In this document: one piece after another, positions 7,723 to 19,383 of the stretch
Layout: the number at the start of each line of letters is the position of its first letter
Position numbering within the stretch: position 1 is the stretch's first letter
Origin: Populus alba
Lineage: Eukaryota > Streptophyta > Magnoliopsida > Malpighiales > Salicaceae
DNA: 64,000 nucleotides
Direction of reading: 5' to 3'
Assembly: GCF_005239225.2 (NCBI RefSeq)
Contig: NC_133299.1
Coordinates: 14,309,154 to 14,373,153, forward strand
Program-made: the position numbers and the translations under genes
The notes under the pieces: generated by a model
Seen by the model: the letters and a program-made list of their open reading frames with translations, nothing else
Databases searched by the model: none
What the model was told of the DNA's origin: nothing

Positions 7723-9750
7723 CTTACTCGAGCATATATGGAGAAATGCCTCTAGTGAAGGTCCTTCCAATTGACCTATCATTTTTGTTCAAACCCCAGC
7801 AAAGAATCAACCTGAAAACATTGAGGGCCCACATGATCAAGAGCCTCAACACAATTTGAAGGGAAATTGCATCACCATTGCAGAATGAAGCCTGTTCTTG
7901 CTCTGCCAAAATAACTACCTCTGTTTGATCATGCCTGCAAAAACTTGATTTTTTGTTTCAACCTATCCCAGTTTTGTTGGTAATTTGGCTCAAAATTCCA
8001 CAAGACTTTCCCTGTCCATTAAGCCCTTCTTGTTAATAAGATCATGTGCTGCTGTGTTCATCACATGCTTTCATTTTTGTTGTTTCATGCAAATAACACA
8101 TTGAACATAACCTTTAAGCATGAAACAATCGCACCCAAAATCTTGTGGTGCGTTTCCCTTTTTGTTCCCAAAACAATGCATGATCCTATGTTTTCATAAG
8201 GATTTTTTGGAATTCAAAGCTTAGTACAAAAACAGAAATCATGTTGATGTTTGTCCGAAACAAACGAGTTCTGGAAATTCAGGTGATTCCTTAGAGAGGT
8301 AACCATACACCTAGAAAACCCAAAAAAAAAAAAAACATGAAGTAACTCCAAAAGCTGAGTTTTGATTGCATGAATAATGAGAAATTACTTTGCATACTCG
8401 CATGAAAGCAAGGCTTACCGATCCTAAATGCATGCATTTGAGATGAAGAAAGGCCATCTTTGATTACCCTTTCACAAGGCTGAAATATATCATTTGCAGT
8501 CCCCTTTTTGAGCCTAATAAATTTTTTGAAAAATAACCTTGGCTAGGATCACACCCTACACTGGGGGGCAAGTGCAAAAAAGTCCATAATAATTGAAAGT
8601 GCTCAAATAACTCTTGGGGGCATAAAAAAGTCTTCAACAATGAAAGTGCCCAAACAATACTGGGGGGCATAAAAGAAAATTCTCAATGATCAAAGGTGCC
8701 CATACAAAGCTAGGGGGGCATGAAGAAAAATCCAAAGGATCCAAAAATTTTGAGCAAAAAAACAAAGCAAATGCAATGATGCTCAAAATCAAATGAAGAA
8801 AACAAAAACAAAGAGAAAGAGCCCAAGCTCAATACTGGGGGGCACCGTGGACCATTTTACAAATCAATTACAAGGTCCAGGAATGTATGAACAAAAGAGT
8901 TTGGGATATAAGCACTTGTGATCCTTAGTCTTAAAGTCCCTTAAACACCTTTTGAGCCTACATATATCATTTTCTTCATAGCCAAAAGCCCAAGCCTACA
9001 TTACATGCCTAATCAAGCCCTTTCTGATCAAAGGCAAGCAATCTGGATAGGTAGGCAGTGCTTTCTCGTGCGGGTCAAATCATTATTCATGCAAATAAAT
9101 GCTTTGAATCAATTCGGTTCTTAATAACCCTCAAATTGACATTTAAACCTTTTGTGACCAACCAGATGTCACCTTCATCTTTAAACAAAAGCAAAAAGCT
9201 TTCATCACGTCAAGAAACCTGTCCATAGGAATCACTTGAATTTTTGAGAACAAGTTTATTTTGAACCAATATGAAAATCATTTTTGTGAGTGGCATAACT
9301 CTGAAGTTCCAAAAATTTTGCATGAAAACATTTCATTGTACAAAAAAAAAAACCCAAACTTACTTTCACATATCCTCACCCCAAACTAAACCCAAGTTGA
9401 ACACTTGGGGGGCATGATCAAGCTGGGGGGCAATCAAAAACACATGGTAGGGCTGACTCCATGATTCCTGTTCTAAGGAAAATGACGGGCAAAATTGGTA
9501 ACTCTACTTGTTGGGGTGAAGGACAAAGATGTATGATGACATCAAACCCTTCCCAGAGGCCAAGATCACAATATGTAACCCGAATAAGCAAAAGTGGAAA
9601 AGCCATCGAAGTTTACTACCAACACTACAACTTTTAAGAGAAAACAAAGACACCATGAAGAAATGGGGGGCCTATATTTCTCAGGTAAGTATACATGCAT
9701 ATCAATCATAATGCATTTTCTTGCAACATTCACAGATCAGTGTTTCAACA
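7723..9750 (+). other. Internal noncoding region with repeated PPT-like tracts
   Basis: I find no recognisable protein in this 2-kb stretch; the short frames have no family signature. CTGGGGGGCA or close variants recur at 8561, 8613, 8660, 8710, 8835, 9404 and 9423. Most are preceded by a CAATACT-like or similar context and followed by an A-rich run. The motif resembles the polypurine tract context of Tat/Ogre-lineage elements. Confidence 0.55.
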
Positions 9751-11074
9751 TCATCCCTTGGGTAGTGCGTTTTCTAACCCTACCTCCGTTTGAGTGCACC
9801 TTTGAGCCCTCACCTCCATTTTGAGTGCGCCTTTGAGCCCTCACCTCCATTTTGAGTGCGCCTTTGAGCCCACATCCCTTCGGTAGTGCGTTTTCTAATC
9901 TTACCTCCTTTTGAGTGCGCCTTTGAGCCCTCATCCCTTCGGTAGTGCGTTTTCTAACCCTACCTCCTTTTGAGTGCGCCTTTGAGCCCTCACCTCCACT
10001 TTGAGTGCGCCTTTGAGCCCTCATCCCTTTGGTAGTGCGTTTTCTAACCCTACCTCCTTTTGAGTGCGCCTTTGAGCCCTCACCTCCATTTTGAGTGCGC
10101 CTTTGAGCCCTCATCCCTTCGGTAGTGCGTTTTCTAACCCTACCTCCTTTTGAGTGCGCCTTTGAGCCTCACCTCCACTTTGAGTGCGCCTTTGAGCCCT
10201 CATCCCTTTGGTAGTGCGTTTTCTAACCCTACCTCCTTTTGAGTGCGCCTTTGAGCCCTCATCCCTTTGGTAGTGCGTTTTCTAACCCTACCTCCTTTTG
10301 AGTGCGCCTTTGAGCCCTCACCTCCATTTTGAGTGCGCCTTTGAGCCCTCATCCCTTGGGTAGTGCGTTTTCTAACCCTACCTCCTTTTGAGTGCGCCTT
10401 TGAGCCCTCACCTCCACTTTGAGTGCGCCTTTGAGCCCTCATCCCTTTGGTAGTGCGTTTTCTAACCCTACCTCCTTTTGAGTGCGCCTTTGAGCCCTCA
10501 TCCCTTTGGTAGTGCGTTTTCTAACCCTACCTCCTTTTGAGTGCGCCTTTTGAGCCCTCACCTCCATTTTGAGTGCGCCTTTGAGCCCTCATCCCTTGGG
10601 TAGTCGTTTTCTAAACCCTACCTCCTTTTGAGTGCGCCTTTTGAGCCCTCACCTCCATTTTTGAGTGCGCCTTTAAGCCCTCATCCCTTCGGTAGTGCGT
10701 TTTCTAACCCTACCTCCTTTTGAGTGCGCCTTCGAGCCCTCACCTCCATTTTGAGTGCGCCTTTGAGCCCTCATCCCTTTGGTAGTGCGTTTTCTAACCC
10801 TACCTCCTTTTGAGTGCGCCTTTGAGTCCCTCACCTCCAACTTTGAGTGCGCCTTTGAGCCCCTCATCCTTCGGTAGTGCGTTTTCTAACCCTACCTCCT
10901 TTTGAGTGCGCCTTTGAGCCCTCATCCCTTCGGTAGTGCGTTTTCTAACCCTACCTCCTTTTGAGTGCGCCTTTGAGCCCTCATCCCTTTGGTAGTGTGT
11001 TGTCTAACCCTACCTCCATTTTGAGTGCGCCTTTGAGCCCTCACCTCCATTTTGAGTGCGCATTTGAGCCCTCA
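9751..11074 (+). repeat. 1.3-kb composite minisatellite
   Basis: Two alternating units are repeated in tandem. The longer (about 58-60 bp) begins CATCCCTTYGGTAGTGCG and contains TTTTCTAACCCTACCTCC. The shorter (31 bp) is built on CACCTCCATTTTGAGTGCGC. Both end in GCGCCTTTGAGCCCT. Reading frames on the minus strand (Arg/Lys/Gly-rich KAHSKGGRVRKRTT repeats at 9737-10867) are a by-product of the repeat and are broken by indels. The array lies in the 3' part of the internal region, where the related element carries hairpin arrays. Confidence 0.88.
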
Positions 11075-11320
11075 CCAACATTTTTCTGGGTAGGTCACCC
11101 ATTACAATGAGACCACACTTCACATTCTTTCCTTTTTTTTTTGGGTTAGAGGGGATTGGCGAAAGGAATCTCAGTTTAGCCCAACCATACACAGGACTTT
11201 GGGTCCGGTTGAAATTTTAGGATCAATCAAATTTTGAGACGACCAGTTTTTTGGAAGAACCAATGTTTTTTTTTCTTTACAACACTTACTATGCACAAAT
11301 CTCTGCTCCGTAAGCATTGT

Positions 11321-11334
11321 AAAGAGGGGGCAAC
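11321..11334 (+). other. Polypurine tract of the non-autonomous element
   Basis: AAAGAGGGGGCAAC adjoins the 3' LTR start at 11335. The same AAAGAGGGGGCATC adjoins both LTR starts of the gag-only element on the other strand (23474-23489 and 27612-27626). Confidence 0.8.
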
Positions 11335-13089
11335 TGTTGTAACCTATTTTTGGGTCCCCATTTAAAAAATAATAAATACAAAAAAAAAAAAATTTAATTT
11401 AAAAAAAAAAGAAAAAAAGAAAGCTCAAAACAGTGCCGTTTTGAACGGCACTGTTCCCCTTGTTCTTCCCCGCCGACACACAGCAGCAAAGAAGGAAAAA
11501 GAATGCATATTTAATGACGCTGGTCCCTCAAACCCACTGACCCGTCAGTCCCTCTAAGCCCACCGACCGAAGACATTGGCCGACCACCTACCGCACCGCC
11601 GAAACTAAGGTAGGCACGCCTGGACAAGCGCGCCCGACCAGCCGCCGCATGACCCCGTTTCCTTGGCTCCACAATGAAAAAAACATGCTCACGGGCTCTA
11701 TAAATAGAGGAGAGGAGACCCGAGAGAAGGGGAGGAGAAGAGAAGGGAGAGCAAAGAAAGAAGAGAGAGAAGAGAAGGGAGAGACAGAGAGAAGAAAGTA
11801 GAAGAGAAGGGAGAGAGAGCGAAGAAAGAAGAAGAAGCAGAGAAGAGAGTAAAACAGAGGAGAGAGAGAGAGGAAAACAGCACCGCCGGCCACCGCGAAC
11901 AGCCAGTTCCGCCGCCGTCACCCCTGCCACACATCAGTTGCTGCCAACATCACCACCGATCCAGGTAGCCTTGGCCCGTCGTTTTTTTTTTGGTTGAGCT
12001 TCATCTGCATTTACGTTCTGCAGCAGATGAAGATTAATTAGCGAGTTACTGTGCTGTGCACAGTAACTCGCTAATTAATTCACGGTTACTGTGCATGTGC
12101 ACAGTAACCTGCAGATTAATTCTCTGGTTACTGTGCACACAGTAACCCCGGTTACTATGTGCACAGTAGCTAACCCATTCTTTGGGCCAGGTTCGGCCCA
12201 GCCCATATATTTGGGCCTGATTCGGCCCATTTCAAAAAAAAAAATATTTTTTTTTCAGCATTTTTATTTTCCATGTAATTTTTATGTCATTTTGATTAAT
12301 ATTTGGTGGTTTTTTTTTTTATGTTGTTTAAAAATACAAAAATCTGATTTTTAAATACCCGGTTTTCGTAAAAAAAAAAAAAAAACTTCCAAAAAATACA
12401 TAAAAATTGAAAAAAAAGAGAGAAAAAAAAAATGTTTTTTGTGCATACGGTCAAGTGTCTCAAAGCTAAAAAATTCATATTGTATTTTTCATACACCAAA
12501 AAAAAATATTTTAGCATGCATTTTGGCTTTAATAACCAGTTTATTAAAGTCAAGAGAATATTGGCCAATATTTCAAAAAACAACAAAAAATTTTACTTTG
12601 TTTGTCTCTTAGTATCCCGGGGTATGACTTTACACGTAATGCATATTCCGGATATTTAATGCTTTTTTTTTTTGGCAATAGAACCTGGGGTATGACATTA
12701 CACGTAATGCGTATTCCAGATATTTAATTCTTTTTGTTTGAACAATAGAACCCGGGGTATGACATTACATGTAATGCATATTTTGGACAATAGGAAACCA
12801 CAACATGACTTAGATTTTATTAGACAAAACAATGCAGCCTACCTTAGGTAGGGCGTAGTTGAGGTGCTAACACCTTCCCTTTACGCAACCAGTCTCCGTA
12901 CCTGATCTCTAAAGACCAGTAAGGGTTCCTAGTAACCAGAATACTAGGTGGCGACTCCCTGTCCATTTTTTACCTTAGAGACAAAGAACTCCTTGTCTCA
13001 CCATATTTTCCATGCCAAATAGACAACATACCACACCCTCATGAAGGGTTGGGGGTGGACGATCGCCGCGCCGCCGCACACGTGCGACA
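11335..13089 (+). repeat. 3' LTR of the non-autonomous element
   Basis: This 1755-bp LTR is nearly identical to 5169-6905, differing mainly by single-base changes in homopolymers and small indels in the GA-rich run. It ends GTGCGACA and is followed by the target duplication GTGAT (13090-13094). TATAAATA is at 11699-11706. Confidence 0.9.
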
Positions 13090-13146
13090 GTGATTGTGGC
13101 ACACATCTTCCTTTGGTTTTACGTCCAAGAACGGCTTAAACGCCCT

Positions 13147-13755
13147 CTATGGGTCGGGAATAGGCTTCCTATCCAGTTTTCTTAAAAACTGGCAAACAGG
13201 GTCTTTTTTTGTCAGATTCCCAAGACTAAGTCGATCATATTCTTTATGGAATTGTGGCCATAAATCATGAATGACACGATGCACATCTCCACTAGGATGC
13301 GTCTCAAGGGTCAACAAAAGATTATCTAAGGACCCCTTACTCAGGCCATCCTTAATGAATTGTATCTTATCTTCACGGTTTACAGATACCATTCCTAAAG
13401 AACGACATGTCACATTACAAGTCCATCTGGCACATCTGTGACAGACTTTCAGTCGTTTTGCACGACGTTTCTTTGCAAAAGTGTTTGTACCTGTTCCAGG
13501 CATGTGTGAAATGAAAGAATTAGAGGACTCACCTGATAATCGAACCTTTGCTTCAATTAACCAACAAATATCTTCAGGAATTCCATGATTCATTAACAAC
13601 CTCAATCTTGCACACCTAGCATGGTAAATTTTTGTAATTGCATTTAAAGGCAGAGCAGGAAAATAACTTTTCAACTTTTCAAGAGTGGTGTCCATTTTCA
13701 AATGAGAATTGGGGAAAAGATTCAAAGAAGGGAGAAAGAGCAGAGAATTGTACAA
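13147..13755 (-). CDS. Athila ORF3: small basic cysteine-rich protein downstream of pol
   Basis: An intact 202-codon frame, or 182 codons from the second Met at 13695 (MDTTLEKLKSYFPALPLN), follows pol on the same strand after about 140 bp. The middle carries a basic stretch KKRRAKRLK directly followed by VCHRCARWTCNVTC, a C-x2-C-x4-C-x3-C cluster, so zinc and nucleic-acid binding is plausible. The N-terminal half (YHARCARLRLLMNHGIPEDI) looks helical, and no membrane segment is visible. It occupies the place of the Athila env-like gene but does not look like an envelope. The layout resembles small cysteine-rich nucleic-acid-binding proteins of some plant RNA viruses; that is inference. The frame is undamaged although gag is broken. 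Confidence 0.6.
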   Translation of the reverse strand: MYNSLLFLPSLNLFPNSHLKMDTTLEKLKSYFPALPLNAITKIYHARCARLRLLMNHGIPEDICWLIEAKVRLSGESSNSFISHMPGTGTNTFAKKRRAKRLKVCHRCARWTCNVTCRSLGMVSVNREDKIQFIKDGLSKGSLDNLLLTLETHPSGDVHRVIHDLWPQFHKEYDRLSLGNLTKKDPVCQFLRKLDRKPIPDP

Positions 13756-13898
13756 AGATATACAAATATCAATTATTTGGGAAATTGAAAGAACCGACTG
13801 AAGTCACGGAGTACCGTTATCCGCCATTTGACCGGGGTGAAAGAGAGACTAGCAAAACAAAAGTTACACCAAAACACAAAACAATGTGAGAAAAAGAA

Positions 13899-16469
13899 TT
13901 AATCTTTATATACAGGATCACTCAATTCAATAGAGTCATTTTCAACTGAAAAATTGTCAAAATAAACTTTCAAACGATGCCAATTTACCTTGAAAACATT
14001 GTCATTCTTTGGATTCTCAATATCACAGGCCCCATATGGATACACATGTTTCACAATGAAAGGACCGCTCCATCTTGATCTTAGTTTTCCAGGAAATAAA
14101 TGGAGTCGAGAATTATAAAGCAAGACTTTTTGACCAACATTAAATGTTTTTCTTAGTATTTTCTTGTCATGAAAGTCTTTGATTCTTGCTTTATGAATTC
14201 TTGAATTGTCATATGCATCATTTCTTATTTCCTCAAGCTCATTTATTTGCAATTTTCGTAGCTGACTAGCATCTTCAAGGTTTGAATTGAAAGCTTTAAT
14301 AGCCCAATAAGCTTTATGTTCAATTTCCACAGGCAAGTGACAAGGTTTCCCATAAACTAGTCTATAAGGTGACATACCTAATGATGTTTTATAAGCAGTT
14401 CGATAAGCCCAAAGTGCGTCATTAAGTCTTAAAGACCAGTCTTTCCTATTAGGGTTAACTGTTTTCTCCAAGATTTGTTTGATCTCCCTATTAGCAAGTT
14501 CTACTTGTCCATTTGTCTGGGGGTGATAAGGGGTGGTAACTTTGTGTGTAATTCCATATTTCTTCATTAAAGACTCAAATGGCTTGTTACAGAAATGTGT
14601 TCCACCATCACTTATAATGGCCCGAGGGATTCCAAATCGACTCAAAATATTTTCTTTTAAAAACTTGATCACTGTTTTATGATCATTATTACAACTTGGA
14701 ATTGCCTCTATCCATTTTGAAACATAGTCTACTGCGACTAATATGTAAACAAAACCAAATGATGGAGGAAATGGACCCATAAAATCTATACCCCAACAGT
14801 CAAAGATTTCAATGACAAGAATAGTATTTAAAGGCATCATGTGACGTTTTGAAATAGATCCTAACTTTTGACAGTTTTCACAAGTTTTGCAGAATGCATG
14901 CGTATCTTTAAACATGGTGGGCCAATAAAATCCACATTGTAAGATTTTGGCAGTTGTCTTTCTTGATGAGAAATGACCCCCACAGGCCTCAGAATGACAA
15001 AATTTAATAACACTACTTACCTCATTGTCGGGAATGCATCTTTGAAATATTTGATCAGGACAATATTTGAATAAGTAAGGGTCATCCCAATAAAAGTTCT
15101 TCACTTCGTTCAAGAACTTTCTTTTGTCTTGAGTACTCCAATGAGCTGGCAAATATCCTGAAACAAGAAAATTAACAATATTAGCAAACCAAGGCATTAT
15201 AGAGACGGAAAGTAAAGATTCATCAGGAAAGTAGTCATTAATTGGTGTGATGTCAGATCTTGAATCAGTTGTCAATCTTGACAAATGATCCGCGACAACA
15301 TTTTCGGTGCCTTTCTTATCCTTGATTGTGATATCGAATTCTTGAAGTAACAAAATCCACCGCACCAATCTAGCCTTAGAATCCTTCTTAGAAAGAAGAT
15401 ATTTCAACGCTGCATGATCGCTAAAAACAATAACAGGTGAGCCAACAAGATAAGATCTGAATTTTTCACAGGCAAATACTACTGCAAGTAATTCCTTTTC
15501 AGTGGTAGTGTAATTCATTTGAGCACTATTTAAAGTTTTACTTGCATAGTAAATCACATAGGGTTTCTTGTCTTTTCTTTGTCCTAAAACAGCACCCACG
15601 GCATAATCACTGGCATCACACATTATTTCAAAAGGTAATGACCAATCAGGAGATTGAATGACAGGAGCAGAAGTAAGCAAGCTTTTAAGTTTAACAAAGG
15701 CTTCTTCACAATGTTCAGTCCATTCAAAAACATTATCCTTTGTTAGAAGGTTACATAATGGCTTAGATATTACACTAAAAATCTTTGATGAACCTTCTAT
15801 AAAAAACCAGCATGTCCTAAGAAATGATCTAACATTTTTAACAGATTTTGGTGCTGGCAAGTTGGCAATTAACTCAATTTTAGATTTGTCAACCTCAATT
15901 CCTATTGATGAAACAATGTGACCAAGAACAATACCATTTGTTACCATAAAATGACATTTTTCCCAATTCAGCACAAGATTCTTCTCTTCACACCTGTTCA
16001 AAACCTTTTCCAAGTTATTTAAACAATCATCAAATGAATCACCAAAAACAGAAAAGTCATCCATAAAAATTTCAAGAAAACGTTCAACCATATCACTGAA
16101 TATGCTAAGCATGCATCTTTGAAACGTGGCTGGTGCATTACATAATCCAAAAGGCATCCTTCGATATGCAAACGTACCAAATGGACATGTGAAAGTAGTT
16201 TTCTCTTGATCTTCAAATGCAATTTCAATTTGGTTGTAACCAGAGTAACCATCTAGAAAACAATAAAATTCATGACCTGAAACTCTTTCTAGAATTTGAT
16301 CCATGAAAGGTAAAGGAAAATGATCTTTTCTAGTCATTGAATTAAGTTTTCTATAGTCAATGCACATGCGCCAACCAGTAATAGTCCTCGTTGGAATTAA
16401 CTCATTCTTCTCATTTGTTATCACAGTAACTCCAGACTTTTTGGTACAACTTGGGTAGGACTTACCCAT
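13899..16469 (-). CDS. Athila pol: reverse transcriptase, RNase H, integrase
   Basis: This is an 856-codon uninterrupted frame. RT comes first: [20 protein letters not shown], the catalytic FMDD in [10 protein letters not shown], and [16 protein letters not shown]. RNase H follows ([36 protein letters not shown]). Integrase comes next, with an HHCC zinc finger ending in [11 protein letters not shown] and the D,D,E core: the first Asp in IDFMGPFPP, the second in [13 protein letters not shown], and Glu in [19 protein letters not shown] motif ([14 protein letters not shown]) is near the end. The first Met is not the natural start; RT sequence continues upstream in other frames ([12 protein letters not shown]), so a frameshift separates it from gag-protease. 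The enzymatic part itself appears intact, which fits a relatively recent insertion. Confidence 0.92.
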   Translation of the reverse strand: MGKSYPSCTKKSGVTVITNEKNELIPTRTITGWRMCIDYRKLNSMTRKDHFPLPFMDQILERVSGHEFYCFLDGYSGYNQIEIAFEDQEKTTFTCPFGTFAYRRMPFGLCNAPATFQRCMLSIFSDMVERFLEIFMDDFSVFGDSFDDCLNNLEKVLNRCEEKNLVLNWEKCHFMVTNGIVLGHIVSSIGIEVDKSKIELIANLPAPKSVKNVRSFLRTCWFFIEGSSKIFSVISKPLCNLLTKDNVFEWTEHCEEAFVKLKSLLTSAPVIQSPDWSLPFEIMCDASDYAVGAVLGQRKDKKPYVIYYASKTLNSAQMNYTTTEKELLAVVFACEKFRSYLVGSPVIVFSDHAALKYLLSKKDSKARLVRWILLLQEFDITIKDKKGTENVVADHLSRLTTDSRSDITPINDYFPDESLLSVSIMPWFANIVNFLVSGYLPAHWSTQDKRKFLNEVKNFYWDDPYLFKYCPDQIFQRCIPDNEVSSVIKFCHSEACGGHFSSRKTTAKILQCGFYWPTMFKDTHAFCKTCENCQKLGSISKRHMMPLNTILVIEIFDCWGIDFMGPFPPSFGFVYILVAVDYVSKWIEAIPSCNNDHKTVIKFLKENILSRFGIPRAIISDGGTHFCNKPFESLMKKYGITHKVTTPYHPQTNGQVELANREIKQILEKTVNPNRKDWSLRLNDALWAYRTAYKTSLGMSPYRLVYGKPCHLPVEIEHKAYWAIKAFNSNLEDASQLRKLQINELEEIRNDAYDNSRIHKARIKDFHDKKILRKTFNVGQKVLLYNSRLHLFPGKLRSRWSGPFIVKHVYPYGACDIENPKNDNVFKVNWHRLKVYFDNFSVENDSIELSDPVYKD

Positions 16470-19175
16470 TTACTGTCAGAAAATAGGATAAATGATTCCA
16501 TTATCTAGAAGCTTAATGACTTCATTTTTCACTACTTCTTTCATATTAGGATTAAGCCTTCGTTGCATTTCTCTAGATGGTTTTAGCATTTTCCTCCAAA
16601 TAAATCTTGTGTGTGTGGCAAATCAAAGGGCTAATTCCTTTTATGTCAGCTATGGTCCATCCTAATGCATTTTTGTGCATTTTCAGAGTCTGTAATAACT
16701 TACCTTTCTTGATGAACATTAAGTTTGGAAGAAATTATTACTGGAAAAGTTTCATTTTCTCCCAAAAATGAGTATTTGAGATTAAATGGTAATGGCTTCA
16801 AATCGGGTTTTGGTGGTTGAACACTTGAAGGTATGGACTCAATTGATCGTGGTGGCAATTCCTCAATTTTCGGTCTCCAACTATTTGCCTTTGACTTTTC
16901 CTGAAAATAAACCATTTGCAAATCTTCAGATTTCATTAAACTCAGTTTCACTGGAAGAATTTTCAAATTGATCATAGATTAATTTTTCAATAAAATCTAC
17001 TTCTTGTAAATCATTATCATCTCCAGGTTGCTTGTAAATGTTAAAAAACATTCATCTCCAATGTCCATGTTTCCAAAAGATAACTTCATCACTCCATTCC
17101 TACAATTAATTAATGCATTAGAAGTTGCAAGAAATGGACGTCCTAAAATAACAGGAATTGGATTGCATGCTTCAACAGGGTTGTGTATCCAACACAATAA
17201 AATCCACAGGAAAAGATGAATTTATCAACTTGTACTAACACATCTTCAACTATTCCTCTAGGCACTTTTACAGATCTATCAGCAAGTAAAAGAGTTACAG
17301 AAGTAGGTTTCAACTCACCTAGATTGAGACTTTGAAAAACCGAATATGGAAGTAAATTCACACTAGCTCCAAGATCAAGTAAAGCTCTGTCAATTTTATG
17401 TTCTCCAATAAAGCAAGAAATTGTAGGACAACCAGGGTCTTTATATTTCAAAGCATTATCATTCTGAAGAATGGCACTTACTTGTTCGGCTAAAAAGGCT
17501 TTCTTTTTCACATTCAGTTTTCTTTTCACAGTGCACAGATCTTTCAAAAATTTAGCATAAGACGGTACCTGTTTAATAGCATCTAACAAAGGTATATTGA
17601 TCTTTACCTGTTTGAAAGTCTCAAAGATTTCAGAATTATGATTGACTTTCCTTTGTTTGGTCATGGCATGAGGAAATGGAAGTGCTGGCGGTGAATCAGC
17701 CTTTTCTTTGCAATGTTCAGGTTCAACCCCTTCCTTACCCTCAGAGATAGACTCTTCATCTTTCTCACAAGGTTCAAGAGTGGGTTTTTCAATAACCTTA
17801 CCACTGCGGAGAGTAGTGACTGATTTGACTTGATCCATATGTTGGTTTCCGGAACCACTTGCACTTGAATTGTATTGCCCTTTGGGATTTTGTTGGGGTT
17901 GAGATGGAAACTTACCTTTCTCCTGAAAACTAAGAGCAGATGTGAACTTTGCAAGAGTATCTTTTAGATCTGCCATGGTTTGAGCATTTTGAGAGTTGAT
18001 TGTCTCTTGCTTTTCAATGAATGTATACAGTGTTTCCTCAAGATTTCTTCTAGGAGGGGGAACATAAGGAGGTGCATATCCATGAGAATTTTGAAAATGA
18101 TGGTGTGCTTGAAATGGTGGATGTGAAGTTTGTGCATTATTGTTACCATTCTTCCAACTGAAATTTGGGTGATTTCTCCAACCAGGGTTGTATGTTTGTG
18201 AGTATGGGTTATTACTTGGCCTTTGAAAACTATTTAAAGCATTGGCCTGTTCATGAAGACATTCCTTAAAAGAAGGCAAAGTTGGACAATCATTGGTTGA
18301 GTGTTCATTAGTTTCACAAATTTGACACACAATTTCTTGAATAGATTTTAACTGACCACTCTTTTTTAATTCTAGTTCCTCAACTTTTTTAGCTAAAGAT
18401 GTAAATTTGGCTTGGAGGTCATGATCTTCCCTAAGGTTGTACATGCCTCCATTAGATGTATGAGGTTGAGTTTTACCTGGTGCCTCACACGTGCCTGTGG
18501 TGTCCCAATTTTGAGCATTTTCAGCTAACAAGTCTAGGTACTCCATTGCTTCATCAGGGTCTTTATCTTCAAAAGTTCCATTGCACATCAATTCCACCAT
18601 TTGCCTATCTTTAGGTGTTAACCCTTCATAAAATTGTGAAACCAATCTCCATCTTTCAAAACCATGATGAGGACAGGTGTTAAGCAAGTCTTTATATCTA
18701 TCCCAACACTTGTAAAATGTTCTCCTGGTTTTTGAGTGAAAGTGGTGATTTGTCTTTTGAAAGAGTTTGTTCTATGAGAAGGGAAAAACTTCTTTAAAAA
18801 CTGTTGTTGCATTTCATCCCAAGCACGAATGGATCCTGACCTAATATTTTGTAGCCATGTTTTAGCTTTATCTTTTAATGAAAAAGGAAAAAGCTTTAAT
18901 CTGATGGTGTTCATGCTACAATTTAAGTCATTATAGGTGTTACAAACTTCTTCAAATTCTCTTAAATGCAAGTATGGATTTTCTAATTCTAAGCCATGAA
19001 AAGTGGGTAAAAGTTGAATAATACCTGGCTTAAAATTAAAATGAGACGCATCAGGAGGAAAAACAATACATGATGGTGCACTTGTTCTTATTGGATTCAT
19101 GTGATCTTTAAGTGTTCTCGAACGATTATTCTCATTATTCTCATTATGAATTGACTGGTTATCTTCTTCGGCCAT
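16470..19175 (-). pseudogene. Athila gag-protease region with frameshifts
   Basis: Gag probably starts at 19175 (MAEEDNQS). The capsid part runs to about 18720, where a missing base shifts the frame. It resumes from 18687 (MLNTCPHHGFERW) in the next frame, with a CCHC knuckle (CQICETNEHSTNDC, C-x2-C-x4-H-x4-C). Next comes a proline/glutamine-rich linker and the aspartic protease (ALLDLGASVNLLPYSV; DLGAS is the usual Athila variant). A second shift near 17200 interrupts the protease end, which continues as NPIPVILGRPFLATSN. The stretch 16470-16975, linking protease and RT, has several stops and shifts. Protein order and spacing are normal for Athila. The frameshifts make this copy defective for Gag. 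Confidence 0.85.
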
Positions 19176-19360
19176 GTTTTCTAAAGAAAATGAGGATTTC
19201 CTAGAAAGTCTACCACTTAATGTACGTGTCCAAACTCTCATGCAAGTGCAAAGAAAAAGAAAAGAAAAAGAAAAAGAAAAAGAACAAAAATTAGAAAAAC
19301 AAATAAAAGTAAAAACAAAAGAAACTAAAAGAAATATATAATTTATACAATACTTACCGT

Positions 19361-19377
19361 CCCCGGCAACGGCGCCA
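19361..19377 (-). other. Primer binding site, tRNA-Asp type, of the main Athila copy
   Basis: The plus strand is CCCCGGCAACGGCGCCA, identical to the site at 1038-1054. It matches the 3' end of plant tRNA-Asp. It lies six bases from the LTR end at 19384. Confidence 0.88.
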
Positions 19378-19383
19378 AAAACT

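Larger units (their letters stand above)
5169..13089 (+). mobile_element. Complete non-autonomous LTR retrotransposon (Tat-like derivative)
   Basis: This is a 7921-bp plus-strand element bounded by two highly similar LTRs (5169-6905 and 11335-13089). It is flanked by the duplication GTGAT (5164-5168 and 13090-13094). It has a PBS at 6909 and a PPT (AAAGAGGGGG) at 11321. The internal 4.4 kb has no gag or pol gene, only a 27-codon gag start at 7639, PPT-like G-tracts and a long minisatellite. LTR ends, PBS, PPT and leader sequence resemble those of the gag-only element at 21267-34804, so it is probably mobilised in trans by a related Tat-lineage element. It is inserted in the Athila between ORF3 and the LOG-like sequence. 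The near-identity of its LTRs suggests it is the youngest insertion of the nest. Confidence 0.9.

Noticed and set aside
9737..10867. Arg/Lys-rich repeat protein on the minus strand
   Set aside because: The frame exists only because the minisatellite unit lacks stops; indels break it repeatedly and the element runs on the other strand.
9751..11074. CRISPR-like array of repeats and spacers
   Set aside because: Units are adjacent and share all their sequence with no unique spacers; the context is a plant retrotransposon, so it is a minisatellite.
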